Positions 8,898 through 19,033 of a DNA stretch of 64,000 nt are shown here, one piece after another. The position numbers were made by a program, and so were the translations under genes. How positions within the stretch are numbered: the first letter of the stretch is position 1; each line of letters opens with the position of its first letter. This DNA is from Verrucomicrobiota bacterium. Lineage in GTDB: Bacteria; Verrucomicrobiota; Verrucomicrobiia; Opitutales; Opitutaceae. Location: contig VHCJ01000004.1 of NCBI GenBank assembly GCA_016871755.1, positions 124,001 to 188,000 on the forward strand, written 5' to 3'. The notes below the pieces were generated by a model. The model made no database searches and was not told the DNA's origin. It saw only the letters and a list, made by a program, of their open reading frames with translations.

Positions 8898-9968
8898 ATG
8901 AGCCACGCGAACCACCATCCCTTTCGGGCCAAACCCAGCCTCGGCCGAACCTTCGAGGCCGGCGTCTTCTGGGTGCTGCGCTCCACCGCTTACATCATCC
9001 TGCTCTGCGGCGGTTTTGTCTTCGGGGACATTGTGCTCAAGGGCTCCTCCACCGTTTTCCGCACGGAGTTCCCCTTCGTGAACACCACGTTCCTCACCGA
9101 GGCGCCGGAGTCGCTGTATGTGTTTGAGCATGACGGCGTGAAGCGGGAAATGGGAGACCGCGAATTCCGTGCCTTCCGCGGGGCCGAGGCGCGCAAGGCC
9201 GAAGCGGCCGGGAAGCCGGCCCCGGAGATCAAGGCGACGAGCTATGTCTACTCCGCCGGCGGCATCTATCCCTGCATCGTGGGAACCGTGCTGCTGGTGG
9301 TGGGATCGATGTCGATCGCCCTCGCGCTAGGCGTGGCGAGCGCGATCTTTCTCAACGAGTATGCCCGCCAGGGTCGCTTCATCCGGGTTGTGCGCCTGAC
9401 GATCCTCAACCTCGCGGGCGTCCCGTCGATCGTGTTCGGGCTCTTCGGCATGGGCCTGTTCGTCATCTTTCTCGACTGGAACGTCTCCCTGCTGGCGGGC
9501 TGGTTCACGCTCGCCCTGATGGTCCTGCCCGTGGTCATTACCGCTTCGGAGGAGTCACTCAAGGCGGTGCCCCAGGGCTTCCGCGAAGCGTCGCTCGCGC
9601 TGGGAGCAACCAAGTGGCAGACGATCCGGAAGGCGGTGCTGCCGTTCGCGCTCCCCGGCATCCTCACGTCCTCGATCCTCGGGATCGCGCGGGTCGCCGG
9701 TGAGACCGCGCCGATCATGTTCACGGCGGCGTTCGTGGTGCGGGACAAGCTTCCGTGGCAGGATCTGGAGCGGGCCTCGGACTTCTTCTTCCAAGGCGTG
9801 ATGGCGCTTCCGTACCATATCTACGTCGTCAGTTCCAAGATTCCCCAGAACGAGTACACCGAGCGCGTGCAGTACGGTACGGCCTTCGTCTTCCTTCTGA
9901 TCGTCGCCGCCATCGCCACCACCTCGATTGTGCTTCGCGCCCGGTTGCGCCGTCGCTACCGCTGGTAA
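8898..9968 (+). CDS. pstA: Phosphate ABC transporter permease PstA
   Basis: Second membrane subunit of the phosphate importer, 356 residues. TM1 lies at about 26-46, followed by an extended periplasmic loop to about residue 115 (includes [20 protein letters not shown]), then five more membrane helices. The EAA coupling loop is [23 protein letters not shown] 8898 is chosen because it lies just after the pstC stop at 8893 and gives a normal N terminus; an earlier in-frame ATG at 8748 lies inside pstC. The C terminus (RLRRRYRW) is cytoplasmic. pstB follows in 23 bp. Confidence 0.93.
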   Translation: MSHANHHPFRAKPSLGRTFEAGVFWVLRSTAYIILLCGGFVFGDIVLKGSSTVFRTEFPFVNTTFLTEAPESLYVFEHDGVKREMGDREFRAFRGAEARKAEAAGKPAPEIKATSYVYSAGGIYPCIVGTVLLVVGSMSIALALGVASAIFLNEYARQGRFIRVVRLTILNLAGVPSIVFGLFGMGLFVIFLDWNVSLLAGWFTLALMVLPVVITASEESLKAVPQGFREASLALGATKWQTIRKAVLPFALPGILTSSILGIARVAGETAPIMFTAAFVVRDKLPWQDLERASDFFFQGVMALPYHIYVVSSKIPQNEYTERVQYGTAFVFLLIVAAIATTSIVLRARLRRRYRW

Positions 9969-9991
9969 CCGCCGTCCGTCCTCCCTCTCTC

Positions 9992-10810
9992 ATGGCCTCA
10001 CCGCTTCCTCCGCCCCCGATCGGCTCCTCCGACCGCCGTCCTCCGGCGTCCTCGAAGCCCATGATCGAGATCGGCAACCTCGACTTTCACTACGGCCCGA
10101 GCCAGGCGCTCCACGACATCACGCTGAACATCGCCGAGCGCGAGGTCACCGCCTTCATCGGTCCATCGGGGTGCGGCAAGTCGACGCTGCTGCGGTGCCT
10201 GAACCGGATGAACGACCTGATTGACGGGGCGCGGATTTCCCGCGGGGCGATCCGGATTCGCGGGGTGGACATCCACCAGCGCGATGTCGAAGTGATGGAG
10301 CTGCGGAAGCGGGTCGGGATGGTGTTCCAGAAGTCCAATCCGTTTCCCAAGTCCATCTACGAAAACGTGGTGTACGGTCTGCGCCTTCAGGGCGTGCGGG
10401 ACAAGACCCGGCTGGATGAGGCGGTCGAGACCTCGCTGCGCGGCGCCGCTCTCTGGGATGAGGTCAAGGATCGGCTCCACGCCTCGGGCCTCAGCCTCTC
10501 GGGCGGCCAGCAGCAGCGGCTCTGCATCGCCCGGACGATTGCGATCGAACCGGAGGTGATCCTGATGGATGAGCCCTGTTCGGCGCTCGATCCGATCGCC
10601 ACCGCAAAGGTTGAGGAATTGATCCACCAGTTGAAGCTCCGGTACACGATCGTGATCGTGACGCACAATATGCAGCAGGCGGCACGCTGCTCCGACCGGA
10701 CGGCCTTCTTTTATCTGGGGAAACTGATCGAGTTCGCCCCGACCCGCGAAATCTTCATGACGCCGTCGAATCCCCAGACCGAGGCGTATGTTTCGGGTCG
10801 CTTTGGTTGA
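9992..10810 (+). CDS. pstB: Phosphate ABC transporter ATP-binding protein PstB
   Basis: ATPase that powers PstSCA, 272 residues. Walker [10 protein letters not shown], the PstB-specific CLNRMNDLI and [18 protein letters not shown], signature LSGGQQQR, Walker [14 protein letters not shown] and the H-loop VTHNM are all present. ATG 9992 is the first start after pstA; it adds a proline-rich 23-residue leader, so ATG 10061 ([12 protein letters not shown]) may be the true start. phoU follows after 32 bp. Confidence 0.95.
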   Translation: MASPLPPPPIGSSDRRPPASSKPMIEIGNLDFHYGPSQALHDITLNIAEREVTAFIGPSGCGKSTLLRCLNRMNDLIDGARISRGAIRIRGVDIHQRDVEVMELRKRVGMVFQKSNPFPKSIYENVVYGLRLQGVRDKTRLDEAVETSLRGAALWDEVKDRLHASGLSLSGGQQQRLCIARTIAIEPEVILMDEPCSALDPIATAKVEELIHQLKLRYTIVIVTHNMQQAARCSDRTAFFYLGKLIEFAPTREIFMTPSNPQTEAYVSGRFG

Positions 10811-10842
10811 TCTCCGGCCTGTAATTCGCTCATTCCCTCCGC

Positions 10843-11568
10843 ATGAAACGATTCTTCGACTCCGAACTCGAGCTGTTCCGCTCGAAGCTGATCCTGATGG
10901 GGGAGAGCTCGGTCCGGCAGGCTCGGGACGCGATGAAGTCGCTGGTCGAGGGCGACGTTTCCCTTGCGCAGCGGGTGATTGCCGCTGACGACGAGTTGGA
11001 CCGGCTGGAGATCGAGATCGACGATGAGGCGGTGCGCTACATGACCCTCCGCTCTCCGGTGGCGACGGAGTTGCGGCTGGTGATCGTCGGAATGAAGGCG
11101 TCACATGACCTTGAGCGGGTGGGGGACGAAGCGACGAACATCGCCAAGCGCGTCGTGCGACTGGCCGCGGAGCCGCAGCTGAAGCCCTACGTTGACCTTC
11201 CCCGCATGGCGGGCATCGCATTGGAGATGCTGCGGGACGCGCTCGATTGCTTCCTCGACGGTGATGCGGAAAAGGCGCTCGCGGTCTGCCGGCGGGATGC
11301 CGAGGTGGATGCCATCAACCATCAGTTGTACCGCGAATTGACCAGCTTCATGATCGAGAAGCCCGGGACGATCAGCCGCGCGCTCGAGCTGATGTTCATT
11401 TCGAAGTCGATCGAGCGCATCGCGGACCATGCGACGAACATCGCGGAGGAGATGGTGTACCTCGTCCGGGGTAAGGACATCCGCCACACCGATGAGGTGA
11501 AGCGGTCGGGCGGTGCCGCCGCCTTGGCTGGGCCGTCGGACGCCGCCGGGTCAGACACCCGGCGTTGA
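10843..11568 (+). CDS. phoU: Phosphate signalling protein PhoU
   Basis: A 241-residue all-helical cytoplasmic protein made of two PhoU repeats. It normally links the Pst transporter to the PhoR/PhoB two-component system and represses the Pho regulon in high phosphate. The metal-cluster motif E/DxxxD is seen in both halves: DLERVGDEATNIAKR near residue 90 and SIERIADHATNIAEE near 190. It closes the pst operon in the usual order. No phoB or phoR is in the window. The final 18 bp overlap the 3' end of the convergent MFS gene; the last 25 residues are low-complexity. Confidence 0.93.
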   Translation: MKRFFDSELELFRSKLILMGESSVRQARDAMKSLVEGDVSLAQRVIAADDELDRLEIEIDDEAVRYMTLRSPVATELRLVIVGMKASHDLERVGDEATNIAKRVVRLAAEPQLKPYVDLPRMAGIALEMLRDALDCFLDGDAEKALAVCRRDAEVDAINHQLYRELTSFMIEKPGTISRALELMFISKSIERIADHATNIAEEMVYLVRGKDIRHTDEVKRSGGAAALAGPSDAAGSDTRR

Positions 11569-12768
11569 GAGGCGCGCTCGCCTCTCCATCTGGAACGCGA
11601 GGGCGATGAGGCCGGCCCCGGCGATCGCGATCCAGAGATTGACCTCGAACAGCATCCGAAGTCCCCGGGTGGCGAGTTGGCCGGCGACCACGTTGCCGAG
11701 AATGGAGAAGGCTCCGGGAACGACCATCACGTAGAGTCCCTGCACCGAGCTGCGGAAGGTATCGCCCGCGAGGGTGTTCAGGTACATCGCGGGAACGATG
11801 AAGGCTCCGAGCACGGTGAGGCCGTGGCTGAGTTGCAGGACGATCGCCCAGAACGGTGACGGCAGGTAGGCGAGGATCGCGAGGCGGAGGGCGCAGGCGA
11901 GGGCTCCGACGGCGAGGATCTTCGGCAGGGAGAGGTGGTTTCGGAAGCGGTCGAAAAGGATCAGATAGCCGAGTTCAAGCACCACCCCAAGGCTGGCGAT
12001 CAAGCCGACCCAACGGGGTGCAAAACCCACGACCTCGGTGAGGTACAGGGGATAGAAGCTGTAGTACGCGGCGTTCGTGAAGAGGATCAACCCGGTCCCG
12101 AGGCAGAAGAGGAATACCGGCGGCCGGAGGAGGAGGCGCGCGGCGTCGATCGTGGGCAGTCGCCCCCCTCCCGCGGTGGGGGGCAGGGTCCGGGGAAGGC
12201 GGCGGGCGTTGAGGAAGCCGAGCGCGGCGGTCACCACCGCAACACCGATCACCGGTTGGGGCATCCCGGCGGTGGCCGCAAGGAAGACCAAGGCGCTGGT
12301 GCACAGGAACCCGATGCTGCCCCAGATCCGGACCGAGGGGTAGGTGAGCGGGCGGGCCGCCGGGCGCCGCTGCAGCGTGAAGAAAAGACCGTCGGCGAGC
12401 GCACCCTGCGGCTGGTTGGAGGAGCTGCTCAACGCCACCGCCAGGAGGCAGGCGGTGAAGCCGCTGGCCATCCCCAGGCCCGACATGGCGAGGAGGTTCC
12501 CGAGGAAGAGAGCCATCACCAGCGGGCTCATGACGCGGAAGCGGTCGGCCAGCAGCGTGAGGATCGGGGGCATCAGGATCGCCCCGGCCTGCGCCAGCGC
12601 AAAGATGGTGCCGATGCTGTCCGGGCTCAGTCCCTTGGCGTCCCGCAGGAAAACCGGGAGGTACGGACCGGTGGCCCCAAACATGCCGTGCACAAGGAAG
12701 TAGTGCGTGCGCAGGCGGAGGAGTTCCGCGGCGGTGCCGGGCGCATCGGCGGAGGCGGTGTGGCTCAT
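11551..12768 (-). CDS. Major facilitator superfamily transporter
   Basis: A 405-residue inner-membrane secondary transporter with about 12 hydrophobic helices. The N-terminal LRTHYFLVHGMFGATGPYLPVFLRDAKGLS, with a Gly-Pro-Tyr turn after the first helix, resembles the LacY/HcaT/NupG-like branch of the MFS (MFS_1_like). A charged loop follows helix 2-3 (LADRFR) and a central loop near residue 195 is rich in Arg/Pro. The substrate cannot be named. ATG 12768 is chosen because the hydrophobic domain starts about 20 residues later; the earlier start at 12900 would add 44 Arg-rich residues. The 3' end overlaps phoU tail to tail. Confidence 0.85.
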   Translation of the reverse strand: MSHTASADAPGTAAELLRLRTHYFLVHGMFGATGPYLPVFLRDAKGLSPDSIGTIFALAQAGAILMPPILTLLADRFRVMSPLVMALFLGNLLAMSGLGMASGFTACLLAVALSSSSNQPQGALADGLFFTLQRRPAARPLTYPSVRIWGSIGFLCTSALVFLAATAGMPQPVIGVAVVTAALGFLNARRLPRTLPPTAGGGRLPTIDAARLLLRPPVFLFCLGTGLILFTNAAYYSFYPLYLTEVVGFAPRWVGLIASLGVVLELGYLILFDRFRNHLSLPKILAVGALACALRLAILAYLPSPFWAIVLQLSHGLTVLGAFIVPAMYLNTLAGDTFRSSVQGLYVMVVPGAFSILGNVVAGQLATRGLRMLFEVNLWIAIAGAGLIALAFQMERRARLSTPGV

Positions 12769-12862
12769 CGGGACTTCGGAGCGGCCGCCAATGCGAGGAG
12801 AATGTCCGCCGGCGGGAGAGGCTCGAACTCGATCGCGTGTCGTAAGCCGAACTCGGTTTGGC

Positions 12863-14197
12863 TCACGGCCGGGACGGCCGAACGGCGAGCGCGTGCTCAA
12901 AGACCCAGTCGGCGACGTTTCGGCCCAGTTCCTCCCCGCCGATGCTGGCTGACCGGGTGTGGATACCGCCGAAGACGCGGCTCATGCTCACTTCCCGGGA
13001 GGCGTCGGAGAGCTTCGTGAAGTGGCGGATGACTCCGGGTACGCCTTTCGCGGTGGCGTCGAAGGGCACGGCATCGGTTCCCAAGACGCGCGCAAGGAGG
13101 CGCGCCGCCGCCCCGGCGTAGGAACTGTGCCCGGCGACGTAGTCCGGATGTGGCGGCGTGATCATCGCGGGCAGGAAATCAGGCTTGGGTCGGTGGTGCG
13201 GATTCACCGCCGCCGTCAGTTCGCGAATCGCCGTCTCAGGGCGCCATGTCCGGTAATGGTACTTGGTGTCCCAGCAGGCGATGGCCGCATCGGCGGTGGC
13301 GAAGTTGAGCAGTGCGAAGAGGCGTGCTGATTCGCTGAGGGACAGCGCGGCCTGGCGGGTGAGCGTCTGGGCGATGAGGTTCCATTGACCGGCTGGGCTG
13401 ACGGTGCCGGGGCCTCCGGACCAGAAGATCGAGGTGAGCGTCTGATCGTCGGTGCGGTCGGCGCCCTCGCGGGCGCCCACGCGCGCGACCTCAGCCAACT
13501 CCTCCGCGTGTTGGCGGGAATCGACGGCCGTCGGGGGTGGGGACCGAAACTGACTGGCGGATTGCAGGACGAACGGAGTGACTTCGACGAATTGTGGGAA
13601 GGCCGCTGGTCGGAAGTCGGGCGGGGCCTCGCGCCACTTGCCGGGTTCCTTGCTGGAGAAGGACCCTCGCGCTGGCTCGCTCCATCCGGTCTTGGCTCGA
13701 ACGGCAAGCACGCGTTCGGCTGCGGCGCGCCCGTCGGCGAGGCCGCGATCGCGCCCCTCGCCAGCAGGAAGGGCGCCGAGGGCGCGTTCCAGGGCAAGGT
13801 CGACGCTCCGGAGATCGGTGGAGGGGCCCCACAGCGCACGCAGCACGGTGTGGGCGGCTCCCGCCGCGGCGGCCTCGGGCAGGGCCCCGGCGGGGGCGGG
13901 TGGCGCCGGCTGCCAGGGGGCGGACGTTCCGGTGATGCCGACGATGGCGTCGTGCACGGCGGCGTGGAACGTCGCGAGATGAAACGCGGCGATCTGGACG
14001 GGATAACGCGCGATCCGGGTGGCGTTCAGAGCCTCTGTATTCCACTGGAGCACGGCGTTGTCGCCAGGGGCGGCGACGGTCTTCCCGGCCGCGGCGAAAA
14101 GCAGCAACCCGAGCAGGCATCGGCCGGCAACTGACGCCACGCGGAGGTGCAGTCTCGCGCGTGACGAAAAGGACGCAGGAAACGTGGCGTCGCGCAT
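12863..14197 (-). CDS. Exported vanadium-haloperoxidase/PAP2-like phosphatase
   Basis: A 444-residue exported protein of the PAP2/vanadium-dependent haloperoxidase superfamily. A signal-like hydrophobic stretch (AGRCLLGLLLFAAAGKTVAA) precedes a helical N-terminal half (QIAAFHLATFHAAVHDAIVGI). The catalytic face is at the C-terminal end: HYRTWRPETAIREL, PHPDYVAGHSSYAGAAA (conserved GHS) and SRVFGGIHTRSASIGG (Arg and the His that holds vanadate or attacks phosphate). Vanadate and phosphate bind the same fold, so it could be an acid phosphatase; a gene next to the pst locus would fit, but no Pho box is visible. Start 14197 gives the signal peptide near the N terminus. Confidence 0.8.
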   Translation of the reverse strand: MRDATFPASFSSRARLHLRVASVAGRCLLGLLLFAAAGKTVAAPGDNAVLQWNTEALNATRIARYPVQIAAFHLATFHAAVHDAIVGITGTSAPWQPAPPAPAGALPEAAAAGAAHTVLRALWGPSTDLRSVDLALERALGALPAGEGRDRGLADGRAAAERVLAVRAKTGWSEPARGSFSSKEPGKWREAPPDFRPAAFPQFVEVTPFVLQSASQFRSPPPTAVDSRQHAEELAEVARVGAREGADRTDDQTLTSIFWSGGPGTVSPAGQWNLIAQTLTRQAALSLSESARLFALLNFATADAAIACWDTKYHYRTWRPETAIRELTAAVNPHHRPKPDFLPAMITPPHPDYVAGHSSYAGAAARLLARVLGTDAVPFDATAKGVPGVIRHFTKLSDASREVSMSRVFGGIHTRSASIGGEELGRNVADWVFEHALAVRPSRP

Positions 14198-14476
14198 GGA
14201 AGGGAGTTTAAGGAGTGGCTCAGTGCTGTCGACCGGAAACCCGCCCGCGTGGAGCGCACGGGGCCTCGCTGCCGGGCGCCGCGCGCGGGTCCGCCGAGGG
14301 ATCGGATTCACCCGTGGCGTTCGGGACCGGCATGGTCGGCGTCGTTGTCACTGACGAAGGTTGCAAGGCGGAAGTCGGGTCTGGTCGCTGCACCTTCACG
14401 AGCACGTCGCAGCCGGAGGCTTCCGGAGTTGCCGTGCAGGGAGCGATCTGCTGTTCTCCCTCACCTGCCTTCCAAG

Positions 14477-15655
14477 ATGTCACCTGCCGTCATTGTCGGA
14501 GCCGCCCGCACACCGATCGGGGCTTTTCAGGGAGCCTTTGCCGAGTTGCCCGCATGGCGGCTGGGGGCGGCGGCGCTGACCGGGGCGCTGGCCCGGGGCG
14601 GTCTCGCCGCGGCTGAGGTGACGGATGTGGTGCTCGGCAATGTGTTGTCCGCCGGGCAGGGCCAGGCCCCGGCGCGGCGGGCCGTGCTCGCCGCGAATCT
14701 GGCCGCGTCCGTGCGGGCGACGACCGTCCACAAGGTGTGCGGCTCGGGCTTGCAGGCGGTGATGCAATCCGCCCACGCGCTGGGGGCGGGCCTGGGTGCG
14801 TTGTACCTTGCGGGCGGCATGGAGAGCATGACCCAGGCTCCGTACCTGCTTGCGAAGGCCCGGAGCGGATACCGGCTTGGGCACGGGCAACTTCTGGACT
14901 CGGTGCTGACGGACGGTCTCTGGGATCCGCATGGCGACCAGCACATGGGCAGTTGCGCGGAGGCCTGTGCGGTCAAGTACGGATTTTCGCGGGCTGAGCA
15001 GGACGCGTATGCGGCGGAGTCGTTTCGCCGTGCCCTGCGGGCGCAGGAAGCGGGGGCGTTTGCCGAGGAGATCGTGGCGGTGGACGTGCCGGCGGCCAAG
15101 GGGGCGACCGTGAAGGTGGCGGTCGACGAAGGCCCGGCGCGGGTGAATTTTGACCGCATGCCGACGCTGCGCCCGGCGTTCAGCAAGGACGGGACGATCA
15201 CGGCGGCCAACGCGTCCTCGATCAACGACGGCGCGGCGGTGCTGGCGGTGGCGCGGGAGGACACGGCGGCGGCGCGCGGGTGGCGTCCGGTGGCGCGGAT
15301 CACCGGGATGGGGATCCATGCTCAGGAGCCGCTCTGGTTCACCACTGCTCCGGTCGAGGCGGCGCGCCGGGCGATGGCGGCCGCGGGCTGGGGCCCGAAT
15401 GACGTCGATCTTTGGGAGGTGAATGAGGCGTTTGCAGTCGTTCCCCTCGCGTTCATGCGGGAACTCGGGATCGGCGCGGAACGCGTGAACGTGGACGGAG
15501 GAGCCATCGCCCTGGGGCATCCCATCGGCGCCTCGGGTGCCCGCATCGTGGTCACGCTGCTCGGAGCGCTGCAGCGCCGGGGCCTGCGGCGCGGGGTGGC
15601 GGCGATCTGCATCGGCGGTGGCGAGGGTCTTGCCCTCTGCGTCGAACGGATGTAG
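14477..15655 (+). CDS. atoB: Acetyl-CoA C-acetyltransferase (thiolase)
   Basis: A 392-residue thiolase that interconverts acetoacetyl-CoA plus CoA with two acetyl-CoA in the cytoplasm. The opening [18 protein letters not shown], nucleophile Cys88 in [13 protein letters not shown], the [10 protein letters not shown] segment, His in [17 protein letters not shown] and the second active Cys in [12 protein letters not shown] are all intact. ATG 14477 gives a standard N terminus. With the CoA-transferase and 3-hydroxybutyrate dehydrogenase downstream it forms a ketone-body degradation operon. A biosynthetic role toward polyhydroxybutyrate is possible but no phaB or phaC is in view. Confidence 0.92.
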   Translation: MSPAVIVGAARTPIGAFQGAFAELPAWRLGAAALTGALARGGLAAAEVTDVVLGNVLSAGQGQAPARRAVLAANLAASVRATTVHKVCGSGLQAVMQSAHALGAGLGALYLAGGMESMTQAPYLLAKARSGYRLGHGQLLDSVLTDGLWDPHGDQHMGSCAEACAVKYGFSRAEQDAYAAESFRRALRAQEAGAFAEEIVAVDVPAAKGATVKVAVDEGPARVNFDRMPTLRPAFSKDGTITAANASSINDGAAVLAVAREDTAAARGWRPVARITGMGIHAQEPLWFTTAPVEAARRAMAAAGWGPNDVDLWEVNEAFAVVPLAFMRELGIGAERVNVDGGAIALGHPIGASGARIVVTLLGALQRRGLRRGVAAICIGGGEGLALCVERM

Positions 15656-15674
15656 CCGGAGGCAGTCTTTCCCC

Positions 15675-17045
15675 GTGAACAAGGTTTACCCCAATGCAGG
15701 CGCCGCCCTCGCCGGGCTGGTGCGGGACGGACAGACCATTGCCGCCGGAGGTTTCGGCCTGTGCGGCATCCCGGAGAATCTCATCGCGGCGCTCCGCGAC
15801 TCGGGGGCGCGGGCGCTCACGATCGTGGGCAATAATGCGGGCGTGGATGATTTTGGCATGGGGCTGCTGCTGCGCACCCGGCAGGTCGCGAAGGTGGTGG
15901 CGTCCTACGTCGGCGAGAATCGCGAGTTCGAGCGTCAGGTCCTCGCCGGCGAACTCCAACTGGAACTGGTCCCGCAAGGCACCCTGGCCGAGCGCCTCCG
16001 GGCCGGCGGCGCAGGGATTCCCGGGTTTTACACCCGGACGGGCGTCGGGACGCAACTCACCGAGCGACGCGAGACTAAGGTGTTCGATGGCAAGACGTAC
16101 GTCCTCGAACCGGCGATTCGCGCTGACGTGGCTTTGGTGAAGGCGTGGAAGGGCGACACGGCCGGCAACCTCGTCTTTCGGAAGACGGCGCGGAATTTCA
16201 ATCCAATGGTGGCGACCTGCGCCCGGATCTGCGTGGCCGAGGTGGAGGAATTGGTCCCGGCCGGTGCGCTCGGTCCGGACGAGATCCACACACCGGGGAT
16301 CTACGTGGACCGCATCGTGCAGGGTGAGCGCTACGAGAAACGAATCGAGTTCCGGACCGTGCGGGGCGCGGCGGCCTCGCGCAAGGAGAGCCCGCTGCGC
16401 GAACTCATCGCCCGTCGCGCCGCCCGGGAGCTCCGCGACGGCTTCTACGTCAACCTCGGCATTGGCATCCCCACGCTCGTGGCGAACTTCATCCCGGCCG
16501 GCATGGACGTGACCCTGCAGTCGGAGAATGGCCTGCTCGGCATCGGACCCTTTCCGGACGAGAGCGAGGTGGATGCCGACTTGGTCAACGCGGGCAAGCA
16601 GACCATCTCCACCCTGCCGGGTTCGGCGTTCTTCTCCAGCAGCGACTCGTTCGCGATGATCCGCGGCGGACACCTCGATCTTTCGATCCTTGGGGCGCTC
16701 GAGGTGGCGGCGAACGGGGACATCGCGAACTGGATGGTGCCGGGCAAGATGGTCAAGGGTCCCGGGGGAGCGATGGATCTCGTCGCCGGCGTGTCCCGCG
16801 TGGTCGCGGTGCTGGAGCACACGGCAAAGGACGGGGCCCCGAAGATCCTTCCGGCGTGCACGCTCCCGATCACCGGCCAGGGCGTGGTCAGTCTCATCAT
16901 CACCGAATTGGCGGTGTTCGAGGTGGTCCCGGGTAGCGGGCTCCGTCTCATTGAATTGCAGGGCGGGGCGACGGTCGAGGAGGTGCGGGCCAAGACAGGC
17001 GCACCGTTCGTCGTCGCGCTGGCTCAGGGAGGAACCGCCCCGTGA
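15675..17045 (+). CDS. 3-oxoacid CoA-transferase, fused alpha and beta subunits
   Basis: A 456-residue SCOT-type enzyme that moves CoA from succinyl-CoA to acetoacetate. Most bacteria encode it as two genes (scoA and scoB); here residues 1-225 are the alpha domain ([27 protein letters not shown]) and 235-456 the beta domain ([19 protein letters not shown]) in one chain, as in animal mitochondria. The catalytic glutamate is E284 in [11 protein letters not shown]. The start is GTG 15675, 19 bp after the thiolase stop; the frame upstream of it is inside the thiolase. The 3' end overlaps the next gene by GTGA. Confidence 0.92.
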   Translation: MNKVYPNAGAALAGLVRDGQTIAAGGFGLCGIPENLIAALRDSGARALTIVGNNAGVDDFGMGLLLRTRQVAKVVASYVGENREFERQVLAGELQLELVPQGTLAERLRAGGAGIPGFYTRTGVGTQLTERRETKVFDGKTYVLEPAIRADVALVKAWKGDTAGNLVFRKTARNFNPMVATCARICVAEVEELVPAGALGPDEIHTPGIYVDRIVQGERYEKRIEFRTVRGAAASRKESPLRELIARRAARELRDGFYVNLGIGIPTLVANFIPAGMDVTLQSENGLLGIGPFPDESEVDADLVNAGKQTISTLPGSAFFSSSDSFAMIRGGHLDLSILGALEVAANGDIANWMVPGKMVKGPGGAMDLVAGVSRVVAVLEHTAKDGAPKILPACTLPITGQGVVSLIITELAVFEVVPGSGLRLIELQGGATVEEVRAKTGAPFVVALAQGGTAP

Positions 17046-17839
17046 GTGCGGCGCCGATGTTGCAGGGGCGGACGGCGCTGGTCACCGGTTCGACCAGCGG
17101 GATCGGGCGGGGCATCGCCCACGCGCTCGCCCGGGCGGGGGCGGATGTCATGGTGCACGGGTTGGGTGATGCGGACCGGATCGCCGCGGACTGCGCGGCA
17201 CTGGCGGCTGAGACCGGGCGTCGCATTGCCTGGGACCCCGCGGACCTGACCCGCGAGGGTGGGGTGGAGCGACTCGTGGCGACGACCGCCGAGCGGCTCG
17301 GCGAGGTGGACATCCTCGTCAACAACGCCGGCATCCAGCACGTGTCGCCGGTGGAGGATTTTCCTCCGGAGCGTTGGGACGCCATCCGGACCTTGATTCT
17401 GGACGCAAGCTTCCACGCCGTCCGCCTGACCGTGCCTGGCATGAAGCGGCGCAACTGGGGCCGCATCCTCAATCTCGTCTCGGTGCACGGTCTCGTCGCG
17501 TCTCCCTTCAAGACCGCATACGTGGCGGCGAAGCACGCCCAGGTGGGCTTGACCAAGAGCGTCGCCCTCGAACTCGCGGAGACGGGTGTGACCTGTAACG
17601 CGATCTGCCCGGGCTATGTCCGCACGGCACTGGTTGAGGGACAAATCGCCGACCAGGCGCGGGCGCACGGACTGCCCGCCGAGCGGGTGATCCGCGAGGT
17701 GATCCTCGCGGCGCAGCCGAGCAAGCGCTTCGTCGAGATCGAGGAGATTGCCGCGCTGGCCGTCTTTCTCTGTGGCGAGGCGGCGCGTTCAATCACGGGA
17801 GCGTCGATCCCGATCGACGGCGGCTGGACGAGCCGTTAG
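17042..17839 (+). CDS. bdhA: 3-hydroxybutyrate dehydrogenase
   Basis: A 265-residue short-chain dehydrogenase that oxidises 3-hydroxybutyrate to acetoacetate with NAD. The cofactor motif TGSTSGIG is at 15-22, NNAG at 94-97, and the catalytic set is Ser147 in LVSVHG with Tyr160 and Lys164 in AYVAAKH. The segment [18 protein letters not shown] and the end [10 protein letters not shown] are characteristic of the BdhA subfamily. The GTG start overlaps the preceding stop by 4 nt, so translation is coupled. The 3' end overlaps the P450 gene tail to tail by 4 bp. Confidence 0.92.
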   Translation: MSAAPMLQGRTALVTGSTSGIGRGIAHALARAGADVMVHGLGDADRIAADCAALAAETGRRIAWDPADLTREGGVERLVATTAERLGEVDILVNNAGIQHVSPVEDFPPERWDAIRTLILDASFHAVRLTVPGMKRRNWGRILNLVSVHGLVASPFKTAYVAAKHAQVGLTKSVALELAETGVTCNAICPGYVRTALVEGQIADQARAHGLPAERVIREVILAAQPSKRFVEIEEIAALAVFLCGEAARSITGASIPIDGGWTSR

Positions 17840-19005
17840 CCGCCGATGGCCCCGCGCGGGTGGAGTCGTACGGTCAGCGACGCGAAGCCGACGGTCCGCT
17901 GATACGTCTGCTCACGCTCGACGTGTGCCTCGCTGGCGAGCACCTCGATACGCTCGATCTGATCGCAGAGTTGACGGAGGAGGGTCCGGGCGATGAGACG
18001 GGCATGGTGGGCCCCGATGCAGGTGTGTGGACCACTGCCGAACGCGATGTGGGGGTTCGGCTTCCGATCCAGTCGCAACTCGTCAGGCTGGTCGAAGACC
18101 GTCTCGTCGCGGTTCGCGGATGCCCAGCACAGCGCCACGCGCTCGTCGGCTGGGACGGTGTGACCCCGGACCTCGGTCTGCTCCGGGCAGACGCGCGCCG
18201 TGATGGTCAGCGGTGAGAGCAGGCGGAAGAATTCCTCGACCGCCGACGCGTGCAAACCGGGCTCGGCGCGGAGCCGTGCGAAGGTGTCCGGGTCGACGGC
18301 GAGGTGGTGAATCAGGGAGGCGACGGTCTGGATGATGGTGTCGCGCCCGCCCGCGAAGGTGAGATTGACGAAGCCGACTTGTTCCTCGCGCGTGAGCTTG
18401 CGTCCGCGGAATTCGGCGCGATGGAGCGCGCTGTAGAAGTCCTCCCCGGGATGCTCCAGCGCGCGGTCCAACTGGCGGTGAATGTAGCGTTCGAGCATCT
18501 GGCCCTTGGCCTCACCGTTGGGACCATCGCGGAACACGTGGATGCCCCAGCTGATCCACTCCTCGGCGTCCGACTGCGGCACGTTGAGCAGATGAGCGAG
18601 AGCGCGGGACTGGAGGGGCAGGGCGAACTGGCGGACGATTTCGATTTGCGACTGGCCGGCGGCGTCCGAAAGCAGTCCACGGATCAGCCCTTCCACCTCG
18701 CGAATCATCTCGGGCTCCTTCGGTCGCCGGAAGTACGGATCGATGATGCGGCGGTAATCGCCGTGATCGGGCGGGTTCGTCTCCACGGGCAACTGACGAA
18801 CCGAACGTACGTCTTCCTCGGAGGGAATCGGCACGCGGAACGGGGCGTCAGAGGAAAAGCGGGCCCAGTCGGCGGCCGCTGCGCGGACGTCACGGTGCCG
18901 GAGCAGCAGCGGGACCTCCTTTCCTTGGAACTTCGAGACCAGCACGCCGTCAGCCGTGCGTTTCTCGCGGAAAGGGTCGGTCGAATGGAAGGGGCAGGAA
19001 CTCAT
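17836..19005 (-). CDS. Cytochrome P450 monooxygenase
   Basis: A 389-residue soluble bacterial P450. Heme-thiolate Cys329 lies in AFGSGPHTCIGAHHARL, matching FGxGxHxCxG. The I-helix oxygen-activation motif AGGRDT is at 218-223, and the K-helix ExxR is E258-R261 (EEFFR). NPPDHGDYRRIIDPYF is the usual C-helix region. The substrate is unknown, and no ferredoxin or reductase partner lies nearby. ATG 19005 gives a normal N terminus; an upstream start would add 81 unrelated Arg-rich residues. It follows the methyltransferase at 28 bp and is probably the last gene of that operon. Confidence 0.92.
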   Translation of the reverse strand: MSSCPFHSTDPFREKRTADGVLVSKFQGKEVPLLLRHRDVRAAAADWARFSSDAPFRVPIPSEEDVRSVRQLPVETNPPDHGDYRRIIDPYFRRPKEPEMIREVEGLIRGLLSDAAGQSQIEIVRQFALPLQSRALAHLLNVPQSDAEEWISWGIHVFRDGPNGEAKGQMLERYIHRQLDRALEHPGEDFYSALHRAEFRGRKLTREEQVGFVNLTFAGGRDTIIQTVASLIHHLAVDPDTFARLRAEPGLHASAVEEFFRLLSPLTITARVCPEQTEVRGHTVPADERVALCWASANRDETVFDQPDELRLDRKPNPHIAFGSGPHTCIGAHHARLIARTLLRQLCDQIERIEVLASEAHVEREQTYQRTVGFASLTVRLHPRGAIGG

Positions 19006-19033
19006 GGATGAAAGGAGGGAGTGACTCCGAGGA

